Source of the DNA: Parafrankia discariae
GTDB taxonomy: Bacteria; Actinomycetota; Actinomycetes; Frankiales; Frankiaceae
Direction of reading: 5' to 3'
DNA: 64,000 nucleotides
NCBI RefSeq assembly: GCF_000373365.1
Contig: NZ_KB891192.1
Coordinates: 51,088 to 115,087 of the forward strand
Shown: piece by piece, positions 42,849-51,447 of the stretch
How positions within the stretch are numbered: position 1 is the stretch's first letter
Layout of the letters: each line of letters begins with the position of its first letter
Translations under genes and position numbers: made by a program
Notes under the pieces: generated by a model
The model's input: the letters and a program-made list of their open reading frames with translations, nothing else
Told to the model about the DNA's origin: nothing
Database searches by the model: none

Positions 42849-43963
42849 CGCTGCGCCGACAACGACTCGACCGGCGAGGACTCGACCAGTGCGGGCCCGG
42901 GCGGGCTCGTGGCGCCGTCGAGCAGGCCGAGGCTCGCGAGCGCGTAGCGCCGGCCTCGGCGCCCGCTGACCAGGTACGACGGCGGCGCGAGGTAGGCGAC
43001 GTCGCGCGGCAGCGAGTCACCGCGACGAGCCAGTGCCGCGCGGCCGTCGGCCGTCGTCCCGCAGATCGCGATCTGCTCGACCATGTCGTCCGTGACCGCC
43101 GCGGCCATGGCGTCGCTGTCGCGGCGCGCGAACGCCGCGCGGATCGCCTCGACCTGCGGGACCCAGCCGTGATGGGCGACGTACGCGTCGTAGGTCTTGA
43201 CGGTCAGATAGAACGCGATCATGCGCCGGGCGTCGGTGACCGCGCGCCCGGGGTCGTCGTCGTCGATCGCGGTGATCACCCAGCCGTGCTCGAGCGCCGG
43301 GGTGTCCCGCGCGGCGTCGGCCGCGCCCCGCGCCATCGCCGGCCGTACCACGTCCTCCCACCAGGTACGGGTGAACAGCCCGTGCCCGACGACCCCGTCG
43401 GCCACCCGCGCGGCGCTCGCCGCCATCAGCCGGTTGAACCCGGCGAGCAGGATCGGGGCGTCGATCCGGCCGAGGACGGGGGCGCCGACCGACGCGTTGA
43501 CCCGGTAGAACTCGCCGTCGTAGGTCACCGGCTGGCCGTTCTCGGCGTGCAGCCACGCCCGGATCGCCCCGACCAGGTCCGCCATCCGCGCCACCGGGCG
43601 GTCGGCCTCGACGCCGAACCAGTCCCGGTTGATGCGGTAGGCCCCCGAGCCGAGACCGAGGAACACCCGCCCGGGAGCGTGCGCCCACGCGCTGCGGATC
43701 CCCGCCGCGTGGGCGTACGGCGTGCGCGCGAACGCGTACGCGATGGCCGGGCCGACCAGCGCCCGCTCGGTGCCGAGCGCCATCTCGGTCAGCGACGCGT
43801 AGGCCTCGTGGTCCACGAACTCGCCGCTGCAGAACGCCGTCATGCCGGCCTGCTCGGCGGCCCGCGCGGCCTCCGCCCCGCGCCACGGCATGCCGTAGCG
43901 CCGGCCCGCCGGTTCGACCGCGGCACCGATCCCGCCCGCGGCACCGATCCCGCTCGCGGTCAA
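42845..43963 (-). CDS. LLM-class F420-dependent oxidoreductase
   Basis: 372 aa TIM barrel: AARAAEQAGMTAFCSGEFVDHEAY, HAPGRVFLGLGSGAYRINRDWFGVE, PILLAGFNRLMAASAARVADGVVGHG and a long C-terminal helical region. A TTG start at 43963 is chosen: it forms a TTGA overlap with the ACAD stop and keeps the first beta strand (GIGAAVEPAG). ATG 43891 would remove it. The codons for IGAAGGIGAA are a 17-bp tandem duplication. Third F420-type enzyme of the window. Confidence 0.88.
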   Translation of the reverse strand: MTASGIGAAGGIGAAVEPAGRRYGMPWRGAEAARAAEQAGMTAFCSGEFVDHEAYASLTEMALGTERALVGPAIAYAFARTPYAHAAGIRSAWAHAPGRVFLGLGSGAYRINRDWFGVEADRPVARMADLVGAIRAWLHAENGQPVTYDGEFYRVNASVGAPVLGRIDAPILLAGFNRLMAASAARVADGVVGHGLFTRTWWEDVVRPAMARGAADAARDTPALEHGWVITAIDDDDPGRAVTDARRMIAFYLTVKTYDAYVAHHGWVPQVEAIRAAFARRDSDAMAAAVTDDMVEQIAICGTTADGRAALARRGDSLPRDVAYLAPPSYLVSGRRGRRYALASLGLLDGATSPPGPALVESSPVESLSAQR

Positions 43964-45144
43964 CGCTTGTCCCTCGGCAGTCCCAGCGCCCGCTCGGCGA
44001 CGATCGTCTTCAGTACCTCGTTCGCGCCGCCCGCGATCGTGTAGGCGCGGGCGTAGAGGAAGGCGTCCTGCCACCAGCCGTCCGCCCAGGGGGCGTCCTC
44101 GTCCACACCGATGCCGCCGATGCCCTGCAGGGCGACGCCGGTCTCGGCCGCCTCCAGGTTGACCTCGCTGTAGAACACCTTGGCCAGCGGCGCGTCCGCG
44201 GGGTCCTCGGTGCGGTTGACCATGCGCGACTGCACCACCTTGCTCATCTTGTCGGCCACGTGGACGCGGGTAGCGAGCCGGCCGAGCCGCTGGCGGGTGC
44301 CGCCGTCCGCCAGCGCGGGCCGGCCGCCGACGGTGGCCTGCCCGGCGAGCGCGAACAGGTCGTCGAGCTGGCCGAACAGCTCGACCCCGCGGGCGCCCAC
44401 GCCGCTGCGCTCGTGGCCGAGGCTCAGGTTGGCGACCCGCCAGCCGTCGTCGACCCGGCCGATCACCCGCTCGACCGGGATCCGCACGCCGTCGAGGAAC
44501 ACCTCGTTGAAGTCGTTGGTGCCGGTGATCTCGCGCAGCGGGCGGATGTCGACGCCCGGGCTGCGCATGTCCATCGCGAACGCCGTGACGCCGGCCTGCT
44601 TGGGGCCGTCCGTGCTCGTGCGCGCCAGCAGGTAGCCCAGGTCGGCGTGGTGGCCGTTCGTGGTCCACACCTTCTGCCCGTCGACCACGTAGTGGTCACC
44701 ATCGAGGCGGGCCCGGGTGGACAGGGCGGCCAGGTCGCTGCCCGCGCCCGGCTCGCTGAACAGCTGGCACCACAGGTCCTCGGCGGTCCGGATCCGCGGC
44801 AGGAAGCGCCGCTTCTGCTCCTCGCTGCCGAACCCGAGCAGGGCTCCGGCCGCGAGCGCCGCGGCGCCGACCTCGCCCCAGGTGCGGGCCCGCGCAAGCT
44901 CCTCCGCGACGATGAACCCGTACTCCGGGCGGGCCCCCGGCCGGCCGCCGTACTCGACGGGCCAGGCCTGGCCCAGGTAGCCGGCGGCGTAGAGCCGGCC
45001 GATCCAGGCCCGCAGGCGGGGCATCTCCTCCGGTTCGGGCGCGCGGACCCCCGTGCGCCGGCGCGGTCCCGGGCCGTGCTCGGCGATGAACGCGCGAACC
45101 TCGGCCCGGAACTCCACCAGGTCCGGACTGGTCTCCAAGCGCAT
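43960..45144 (-). CDS. Acyl-CoA dehydrogenase
   Basis: 394 aa. AWPVEYGGRPGARPEYGFIVAEELARA, CQLFSEPGAGSDLAALSTRA, VVDGQKVWTTNGHHADLGYLLAR, ITGTNDFNEVFLDGVRIP, and AYTIAGGANEVLKTIVAERALGLPRD. A large-type actinobacterial FadE. Lies 20 bp downstream of another FadE, overlapping the LLM start by 4 bp. Acts on one of the acyl-CoA intermediates; it may pair with either of the next two dehydrogenases. Confidence 0.93.
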   Translation of the reverse strand: MRLETSPDLVEFRAEVRAFIAEHGPGPRRRTGVRAPEPEEMPRLRAWIGRLYAAGYLGQAWPVEYGGRPGARPEYGFIVAEELARARTWGEVGAAALAAGALLGFGSEEQKRRFLPRIRTAEDLWCQLFSEPGAGSDLAALSTRARLDGDHYVVDGQKVWTTNGHHADLGYLLARTSTDGPKQAGVTAFAMDMRSPGVDIRPLREITGTNDFNEVFLDGVRIPVERVIGRVDDGWRVANLSLGHERSGVGARGVELFGQLDDLFALAGQATVGGRPALADGGTRQRLGRLATRVHVADKMSKVVQSRMVNRTEDPADAPLAKVFYSEVNLEAAETGVALQGIGGIGVDEDAPWADGWWQDAFLYARAYTIAGGANEVLKTIVAERALGLPRDKR

Positions 45145-45164
45145 GGAGTCTCCTCAAACGTCGG

Positions 45165-46457
45165 TCAGCGCGGCGGCATCGCCGGGTCGTGCGGAAGTCC
45201 GAGCACCTGCTCGGCGAGCGTGTTGAGCTGGATCTCGCGGGTACCGGCACCGATCGTGGACGCCCTGGTCCGCAGGAATCCCTGCAGCCAGCGCCCACCC
45301 TGCACCGACCCGGGCTCGGTCTTCAGCAGCAGGCCGGCGGGCCCGAGCAGGTCGACCGCGAGCTCGTGGATCTCCTGCTCGAACTCCGTGATCAGCAGCC
45401 GGGACACCGACGACGTCGGGCCCGGCTCACCCTTGGCCAGGATGTCGGAGATGACCCGCTGGGCGTTGTACCGCATGACCCGCACCCGGATCTCCAGGTC
45501 CGCGAACCGGTCCCGGACGACCGCGTCCCCCAGCAGGCCCCGTTCCCGCGCGAGCTGCTCGAGCTCGGTGAGCACCCGCCGGTAGAGCGCGGCCTGGTTC
45601 ATCGCCCCGGCGGCCCGTTCATGCCCGAGGCTCGTCCGGGCAAGCGCCCAGCCCTCGTTCTCGGCACCGACCCGGTCGGCGACCGGCACCCGGACATCGT
45701 CGAAGAACACCTCGGCGAACAGGTACCCGCCGGTCAGGTCGCGCAGCGGCCGCACCTGCACGCCGGGCGCGTGCGTGTCCACGATCAGGTAGCTGATGCC
45801 GCGCTGGCGGCTCTGCTGCGTCCCGGTCCGGACCAGCGTGAAGATGATGTCGGCGGTCGTCGCGTGCGACGTCCAGACCTTCTGGCCGTTGACGACATAC
45901 TCGTCGCCCTGCCGGCGGGCGGTGGTGCGCAGGCTCGGCAGGTCCGAGCCGGCGCCGGGTTCGGAGTACCCCTGCACCCAGATCCGGTCGCCGCGCAGCA
46001 TCGGCGCGAGCCAGCGTTCCTTCTGTTCCTGCGTGCCGTACCGGATGATCGTCGGGGCGGCGATGTTGAGGCCGGTGCCGAGCGGTCCGGGCACCCGCGC
46101 GCGGGCCAGCTCCTCCTGGTAGATCACCTGCCGTCCGAACGACAGATCCATCCCGCCGAACTCGCGCGGCCAGCTGGGGCCGGCGTAGCCGTGGTCGAAC
46201 AGGGTCGCCAGCCAGGCCCTCGTCCAGGCGACCCGCTCGTCCGGCTTCTTCGGCGGGCGCCCGGGATGCCGGGTCACCAGGAAGTCTCGCAGCCGGCCGC
46301 GGAACCCCTCGTCGCTGTCCGGCCCGGTGTCGGTCTCGGTCGACGGGCCGGTGGCCGTCTCGCCGGTGGTCTCGGTCGCGGGGGCGGTGGTCGTCTCGGC
46401 GGCGGTTGCGGCGGCGGACCGGTCGGACCGGTCGGAGCCTGCTGGCGTCATGGTCAC
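45165..46457 (-). CDS. Acyl-CoA dehydrogenase with Thr/Glu-rich N-terminal extension
   Basis: 430 aa. About 50 N-terminal residues are low complexity (Thr, Glu, Ala, Ser, Asp repeats, e.g. ATETTGETATGPSTETDT) and precede a normal FadE: YSEPGAGSDLPSL, NGQKVWTSHATTADIIFTL, RDLTGGYLFAEVFFDDVRVP, and STIGAGTREIQLNTLAEQVLGLPHD. The extension is unusual and probably disordered. Start GTG 46457 (ATG 46451 possible). Three bp from the preceding ACAD stop: a strong candidate alpha/beta pair. Confidence 0.92.
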   Translation of the reverse strand: MTMTPAGSDRSDRSAAATAAETTTAPATETTGETATGPSTETDTGPDSDEGFRGRLRDFLVTRHPGRPPKKPDERVAWTRAWLATLFDHGYAGPSWPREFGGMDLSFGRQVIYQEELARARVPGPLGTGLNIAAPTIIRYGTQEQKERWLAPMLRGDRIWVQGYSEPGAGSDLPSLRTTARRQGDEYVVNGQKVWTSHATTADIIFTLVRTGTQQSRQRGISYLIVDTHAPGVQVRPLRDLTGGYLFAEVFFDDVRVPVADRVGAENEGWALARTSLGHERAAGAMNQAALYRRVLTELEQLARERGLLGDAVVRDRFADLEIRVRVMRYNAQRVISDILAKGEPGPTSSVSRLLITEFEQEIHELAVDLLGPAGLLLKTEPGSVQGGRWLQGFLRTRASTIGAGTREIQLNTLAEQVLGLPHDPAMPPR

Positions 46458-46460
46458 CGT

Positions 46461-47576
46461 TCAGATCCCGACCAGGTCCGCGAGCCGCTCGCGCTGCGCC
46501 CGCGGTGCCCCGAAGAACAGCTCGGAGGACTTCGCCCGCCGCAGGAAGAGGTGCGCGTCGTGCTCCCAGGTGAACCCGATGCCGCCGTGGATCTGGATGC
46601 ACTCCTTGGCGGCGAGGGTGAACGCCCGCGACGCGTACGCCGACGCGACCGCCGCGGCGACCGTCCCCTCCGGGTCGTCGGCGGCCAGTGCGGCGTTGGC
46701 GTGGTAGACCGCCGAGCGGGCGCTCTCGACCTCGACGAGCAGGGCGGCGCACTTGTGCTTGATCGCCTGGAACGAGCCGATCGGCCGGCCGAACTGCTCC
46801 CGTACCTTCGCGTAGTCGACGGCGAGCTCGAGACACCGCGCCGCGCCGCCGATCTGTTCCGACGCCAGGGCCGCGAGTGCCCGGTCGTGGACCTCGCCCA
46901 GCCACGCCGTCGCGTCCCGGCCCGCGCCGACCCGGACCGCGGGCGCCTCCCGCAGGACGACCGAGGCGAGGTCCCGGGTGGGGTCGAGGCTGTCGAGCCG
47001 GGCGCGCACGACCCCGGGGTCCGCCCCCTCGACCGCGAACACCCCTGTCCCGTCCGCGGCCCGCGCCACGACCAGGAGCAGGTCGGCGCTGTGGCCGTCG
47101 AGGACGTAGTACTTCGGGCCGGAGACCAGCCACTGCCCGCCGCGCGGCTCGGCGCTCGTCGCCGGGTCGGTCAGCTCCCACGACCCCGACTCGCCGGCGA
47201 CCGCCAGCGTCGCGGTCAGCGAGCCGGCCGCGATCCCGGGCAGCCACCGCTGCTGCGCCTCCTGGTCCTCGGACGTCGCCAGGGTCTGACCCGCCAGCAC
47301 GGCGGTGCTCAGGTAGGGGGCCACGAACAGCGCCCGGCCCATCTCCTCCAGCACGATCCCGACCTCGACCTCGCCGAAGCCGGAGCCGCCGTACCGCTCG
47401 GGCAGGCCGAGGCCCACCAGGCCGAGCTCCTCGGCCAGCCGGGTCCAGACGTCGTCGTCGCGGTTGGCGGTCGAGTCCATCAGGCGCCGGACCGCGGCCG
47501 CCGGCGACCGCTCCGCCAGGAAATCGCGCACGGCCCGCCGCAACTGCTCGTGCTCGGCGGTGAAGCTGAGCCTCAT
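46461..47576 (-). CDS. Acyl-CoA dehydrogenase (FadE, probable beta-type subunit)
   Basis: 371 aa. SFTAEHEQLRRAVRDFLAE, GLGLPERYGGSGFGEVEVGIVLEEMGRAL, VREQFGRPIGSFQAIKHKCAALLVEVE, IHGGIGFTWEHDAHLFLRRAKSSELFFGAP. The FFGAP ending replaces the catalytic YEGT segment, as in subunits of heterotetrameric FadE complexes. It has the same pattern as 21119-22258. First gene of the eight-gene operon 47576 to 38543; promoter and operator lie in 47577-47687, shared with the divergent SDR. Confidence 0.92.
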   Translation of the reverse strand: MRLSFTAEHEQLRRAVRDFLAERSPAAAVRRLMDSTANRDDDVWTRLAEELGLVGLGLPERYGGSGFGEVEVGIVLEEMGRALFVAPYLSTAVLAGQTLATSEDQEAQQRWLPGIAAGSLTATLAVAGESGSWELTDPATSAEPRGGQWLVSGPKYYVLDGHSADLLLVVARAADGTGVFAVEGADPGVVRARLDSLDPTRDLASVVLREAPAVRVGAGRDATAWLGEVHDRALAALASEQIGGAARCLELAVDYAKVREQFGRPIGSFQAIKHKCAALLVEVESARSAVYHANAALAADDPEGTVAAAVASAYASRAFTLAAKECIQIHGGIGFTWEHDAHLFLRRAKSSELFFGAPRAQRERLADLVGI

Positions 47577-47606
47577 GAGCCTCCCTCCCCTCTACCCTCT
47601 GGCGCA

Positions 47607-47637
47607 ATATAACTATTTTAGTTTAATTGTTCAACTG
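47607..47637. promoter_or_regulatory. Divergent promoter/operator island
   Basis: ATATAACTATTTTAGTTTAATTG, then GTTCAAC, between divergent ACAD and SDR genes. AACTA-TTT-TAGTT (47611-47623) is a palindrome. AACTATTTTAGT is the exact reverse complement of 55670-55681 upstream of the aldehyde dehydrogenase. TAGTTTAAT differs by one base from the TAGTTCAAT of two other promoters. Confidence 0.6.
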
Positions 47638-47687
47638 TAAGCTGCGGTCGCGGGGCTCGACGGACAACGGAAGAGGGCGGTACGGCG

Positions 47688-48467
47688 ATGGAGATCAAGG
47701 GCGCAGTGGCTTTCGTGGCCGGCGGCGGGGGCGGCTTCGGGGCCGCCACGTCACGGCGACTGCACGCGGCGGGCGCGAAGGTCCTCGTCGCCGACCTCGA
47801 CGAGGACAAGGGCCGCGCGGTCGTCGAGGAACTCGGCGCGGGCGCGGCCTTCGCACGCACCGACGTGACCGACGAGGCCTCCGTCCAGGCGGCCCTCGAC
47901 CAGGCCACCGGGCTCGGCCCACTGCGCATCGCCGTCGTCGCCCACGGCGGGCCGGGCGGCCAGCGCACCCTCGACAGGTCGAACGCCCCGGCGCCGCAGG
48001 GGTCGTTCACCCGCGTACTCGACATCTTCCTGGCGGCCACCTACAACATCGACCGGCTGGCGGCGGCGGCGATCGCCCGCTCGGAGCCGCTCGAGCACGG
48101 CGAGCGGGGCGTCATCATCAACACCGCCTCGATCGCGGCGTTCGACGGCACCATCGGCCAGGCGGGGTACAGCGCGGCCAAGGGCGGCATCGTCTCGATG
48201 ACGCTGCCGCTCGCGCGCGACCTCGCCCCCGCCGGAATCCGGGTCGTCACCATCGCGCCCGGCACCTTCCTGACCCCGGCCTTCCGCAACGCCGACCCGG
48301 AGCAGCTCGACGCCTACTGGGGCGCGGCCGTGCCCTTCCCGAAGCGCATGGGACGCGCGGAGGAATACGCCCAGCTCGCCCAGCAGATCGCCGAGAACGT
48401 CTACCTCAACGGCGAGACGATCCGCCTGGACGGCGCCCTCCGCTTCACGCCCAAGGGCGCTTCCTGA
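47688..48467 (+). CDS. SDR, 3-hydroxyacyl-CoA dehydrogenase type II (HSD10)-like
   Basis: 259 aa. [15 protein letters not shown] cofactor loop, [15 protein letters not shown] insert, catalytic [35 protein letters not shown] and [15 protein letters not shown]. Shares the S(I/V)AAFDGxIGQ signature and overall layout with 15820-16587, so the two are paralogs, each divergent from or next to thiolase-ACAD genes. Likely oxidises a 3-hydroxyacyl-CoA. GAGGG precedes ATG 47688. Confidence 0.92.
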   Translation: MEIKGAVAFVAGGGGGFGAATSRRLHAAGAKVLVADLDEDKGRAVVEELGAGAAFARTDVTDEASVQAALDQATGLGPLRIAVVAHGGPGGQRTLDRSNAPAPQGSFTRVLDIFLAATYNIDRLAAAAIARSEPLEHGERGVIINTASIAAFDGTIGQAGYSAAKGGIVSMTLPLARDLAPAGIRVVTIAPGTFLTPAFRNADPEQLDAYWGAAVPFPKRMGRAEEYAQLAQQIAENVYLNGETIRLDGALRFTPKGAS

Positions 48468-48485
48468 CCGTCCCCGAGCGGACGA

Positions 48486-48528
48486 GCGGGCCAGCCGCCG
48501 GGCATGCCCGGTATCGCGGCTGGCCCGC
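48486..48528. terminator. Nested hairpin terminator between convergent SDR and P450 genes
   Basis: GCGGGCCAGCCGC (48486-48498) pairs perfectly with GCGGCTGGCCCGC (48516-48528). The loop itself contains the palindrome CGGGCATGCCCG (48499-48510). It fills the 70-bp gap between convergent genes and can act on both strands. No U-tract. Confidence 0.7.
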
Positions 48529-48537
48529 CACCGCCCG

Positions 48538-49737
48538 CTAGCGCGCCCAGACGACCGGCACCGTGTCGGGGCCGGAGCTGCGGCCGAGCTCGGTGATGAC
48601 GGCATCGTCCGCGAGGCGGTAGTCGGGGATCCGCTTGTGCCACTCCTCCAGCGCGATCGCCAGCTCGTGGCGCGCGAGGTGCGAGCCCAGGCAGCGGTGC
48701 GGGCCGGCGCCGAAGGCGATGTGGTTGTTCGGCTTGCGGTCGATGAGCACCTCCGCGGGGCTGGCGAAGGCGGAACCGTCGCGCGTCGCCGCCTTGATGG
48801 GCAGCTGCACCATCGATCCGGCCGCGATCGGGCAGCCGGCGACCTCGATGTCCTTGGTGACCTTGCGCGCCGGGATGGTGAACGCGTAGGCCCGCAGGAT
48901 CTCCTCGATGGCCGACGGGATCAGCGCCGGGTCCGCCACGATCCGCGCCCGGTCCTCGGGATGGGTCGCCAGGTGGTAGAGCGAGTAGCCGAGCGCGGCC
49001 GCGACGGTGTCCAGACCCGCCATGAACATGAAGAAGCAGTAGGAGAGGACCTCGTCGTCGGTCACCGGCCGGCCGTCGACCTTGAAGGCGATCGCGTGGC
49101 TCACCAGATCGTCCCCGGGCCTGCGCCGGCGATCGGCGATGACCGAGCCGAAGTACTCGTACACCGCCGCCATCGCCGTCGTCCGGTTGTGGGCGATCTC
49201 CTCCGGCGTCGAGCCGTTCGAGTGCAGGATGTTGGCTTCCCAGGCCATGAACCGGTCGAGGTCGCCGACCGGGAGCCCCATCAGCTCGAGGAAGATCGTC
49301 GTCGGGTAGTGGAACGAGAAGTCGGTGATCACGTCACAGGACCCGCGGTCGGCGAACGACTCGATGAGCCCGACCGCCCGCGACCGGATCCGGTCGTCGA
49401 GCCCGTCGATCGCCCGCGGCGAGAAGTACGGGCCGAGCTGCCGCCGCCACTGCCGGTGCTCGTCGCCGCCGAGCATGTGCGGGATCCAGCGGTAGCTGGG
49501 ATCCGGCTCCATGACCGTGACCGCCTGGGTCGAGAAGGTGTCGGTGTCCTGGTAGGCGCTGAGGATGTCCTCGTACCGGGTGAGCACGTAGTAGCCGTTG
49601 GCGAAGGTGTTGCGCACCACCGGCGCCTCGGCGCGCAGCTGGTCGAAGAAGGCGGTCCACTCTCCGACCGGACGCTGTTCGTGGGGTGAGTAGGTCACGG
49701 CCGGGCACCGGCTCGGCGCCGGGTCGGTAACAGACAT
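48538..49737 (-). CDS. Cytochrome P450
   Basis: 399 aa soluble bacterial P450. I-helix FMAGLDTVAAAL, ExxR as EEILR, and heme loop FGAGPHRCLGSHLAR with the thiolate C349. Hydroxylates an unidentified substrate; with the ring- or branch-type chemistry around it, a first or late oxygenation of a terpenoid- or steroid-like acid is plausible but unproven. ATG 49737 (MSVTDPAP) follows GGAGGGAGTCCGC. Its electron donor is the ferredoxin 102 bp upstream in the same operon. A ferredoxin reductase is not in the window. Confidence 0.94.
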   Translation of the reverse strand: MSVTDPAPSRCPAVTYSPHEQRPVGEWTAFFDQLRAEAPVVRNTFANGYYVLTRYEDILSAYQDTDTFSTQAVTVMEPDPSYRWIPHMLGGDEHRQWRRQLGPYFSPRAIDGLDDRIRSRAVGLIESFADRGSCDVITDFSFHYPTTIFLELMGLPVGDLDRFMAWEANILHSNGSTPEEIAHNRTTAMAAVYEYFGSVIADRRRRPGDDLVSHAIAFKVDGRPVTDDEVLSYCFFMFMAGLDTVAAALGYSLYHLATHPEDRARIVADPALIPSAIEEILRAYAFTIPARKVTKDIEVAGCPIAAGSMVQLPIKAATRDGSAFASPAEVLIDRKPNNHIAFGAGPHRCLGSHLARHELAIALEEWHKRIPDYRLADDAVITELGRSSGPDTVPVVWAR

Positions 49738-49839
49738 GCGGACTCCCTCCGTCGCTGGGTGATGGCGATCCGGTTGGTGGGCGGCCAGGCTGCGGCCGCC
49801 GAAGGACGCGGTCATCGCCGGGTCGCGGTCATCGCCGGG

Positions 49840-50028
49840 TCATTGCGCCGTGATGGCCCGTTCGGGGCAGGAGGCCGCGGCCTCGCGCGCCGTGTCCTCG
49901 CCCCCCGCCGGCACCTCGAACCCGGGGCGCAACGCGTAGCCGCTGTCGTCGATCTGGAACAGGTCCGGATCGGTCCCGTAGCAACGCGCATGGCCGGAGC
50001 ACTTGTCCATATCGATAGTCACCCGCAC
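49840..50028 (-). CDS. [3Fe-4S] ferredoxin (P450 redox partner)
   Basis: 62 aa. Three cysteines at C10, C16 and C54 in the order CSGHARC ... SCPERAI, with His where a fourth cluster ligand would be. This is the hallmark of the small 3Fe-4S ferredoxins that serve actinobacterial P450s. GTG 50028 is chosen: GGAGAGG lies 4 bases upstream and the protein then starts VRVTIDMDKC, as in the family. Adjacent to and upstream of the P450. Confidence 0.93.
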   Translation of the reverse strand: MRVTIDMDKCSGHARCYGTDPDLFQIDDSGYALRPGFEVPAGGEDTAREAAASCPERAITAQ

Positions 50029-50106
50029 CGAACCTCTCCTCTCCGCCTCACTGTGCACATTCGCGCAGGTCACCCGCTCGCGCGCGGCGCGCGTCGGCAC
50101 CCGTCA

Positions 50107-51339
50107 TCAGGTGATCGCGCCGGCCAGCTTGAGTTCGATCAGCCGTTCGTCGCTGAGCCCGAGATCGCGCAGGACGTCGTCGGTGTGCTCGGCGAACAGC
50201 GGACCCCGGCGCAACGCCGCCGCCTGCTCGTCGAACTGCACGGGGCTGGCCACCAGCTCCCTGGGCACGCCCTCGGCGTCCTCGACCGTCGTGATCATGC
50301 CGTTGGCCCGCAGCGAGACGTCGTTGGCCACGCCCCAGGCGTCCTGGACGACAGCCCACTGGCCCTCGATGTGCGCGAGCCTGGCCAGCCAGTCCTCGAG
50401 GGTGCGCCCGCCGATGATCTCCGCGACGATCTCGGCCGCCACGGGTGCCCGGTCCATCAGCTTCTCGACCGTGTCGAACCGCTCGTCGGAGACGAGCTCC
50501 GGCCGCCCCGCGACCTCGCAGAACTCCGCCCAGTAGCGACCGGGCTGCAGCATCGAGAACAGCAGCCACCGGTCGTCGGCGGTGCGGTAGGGGCCGACCA
50601 GCGGGTTGCGCGCCGAGCCGTGCCGCGGGGCGGGCGGCCGCGGCGGCGGACCGCCGGCCATCAGTGCGAGGTTGACGGTGAACTGTGTCGCCCAGGCCCC
50701 GACGCCCAGCAGGGACACGTCGACGACCGAGGTCTCCCCCGTGGTGGCGCGGGCGAACAGGGCCGCCGCCACGCCGCCGGCGATGGTCATGCCGCCGATG
50801 TTGTCGCCGAACCCGCCCGCGGGCATCGGGGCCAGCCGGTCGGCGCCGGGCGGGGTGGCTCCCGCGCCGCCGCCCGCGCGGGCCCAGAAGGCGGTCATGT
50901 CGTAGCCGCCCTTGCCCGCCTCGGGGCCGCGGGTGCCGAAGCCGGAGCCGCGCACGTAAATGATCTCTGGGTTGACCTTGCGGACGTCGTCGAGCTCGAT
51001 CCGCAGCTTGGCGCGCGCGTCGGGCAGGAAGTTGGTCAGGAAGACGTCGCTCTGCCTGATCAGCTCGTCGAGGAGCTCGCGGGCCTGCGGGTTCTCCAGC
51101 GCCAGCCCGACGCTGCGCTTGCCCCGGTTCGGCCCCTCGACGATCGGCGAGAAGCTGCTGCCCTTCGCGATCGCGTCGACGCCCAGGACGTTCGTGAGCC
51201 CGCGCTGGCCGTCGCCGCGCACGGCGTGCTCGACCTTGATGACGTCGGCGCCCCAGTCCGCCAGGATCGCACCCGCCGCCGGGACGAAGGTGAACTGGGC
51301 CACCTCGAGCACGCGGATGCCCTGCATCGGTAGCTGCAT
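50107..51339 (-). CDS. CaiB/BaiF family CoA-transferase
   Basis: 410 aa. GIRVLEVAQFTFVPAAGAILADWGADVIKVEH, GFGTRGPEAGKGGYDMTAFWARAGG, and TSVVDVSLLGVGAW with the probable catalytic Asp. Compared with the racemase-like protein at 35671 it lacks the GHDINYAG His, so a formyl-CoA- or succinyl-CoA-type acid CoA-transferase is more likely. It would move CoA between the pathway acid and a donor. In the operon amidohydrolase > DUF35-thiolase > CaiB > ferredoxin > P450. Confidence 0.92.
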   Translation of the reverse strand: MQLPMQGIRVLEVAQFTFVPAAGAILADWGADVIKVEHAVRGDGQRGLTNVLGVDAIAKGSSFSPIVEGPNRGKRSVGLALENPQARELLDELIRQSDVFLTNFLPDARAKLRIELDDVRKVNPEIIYVRGSGFGTRGPEAGKGGYDMTAFWARAGGGAGATPPGADRLAPMPAGGFGDNIGGMTIAGGVAAALFARATTGETSVVDVSLLGVGAWATQFTVNLALMAGGPPPRPPAPRHGSARNPLVGPYRTADDRWLLFSMLQPGRYWAEFCEVAGRPELVSDERFDTVEKLMDRAPVAAEIVAEIIGGRTLEDWLARLAHIEGQWAVVQDAWGVANDVSLRANGMITTVEDAEGVPRELVASPVQFDEQAAALRRGPLFAEHTDDVLRDLGLSDERLIELKLAGAIT

Positions 51340-51447
51340 GGTTCTCTGGATCTCCTCGGTTCCGGCTGTGCTCCCGCGAAGCGGGCGGTCGATCGGTCCG
51401 GTCTGTCGTCGCTCGGCGAGGGAGCTCGACGGGGGTCTCGACGGGGG

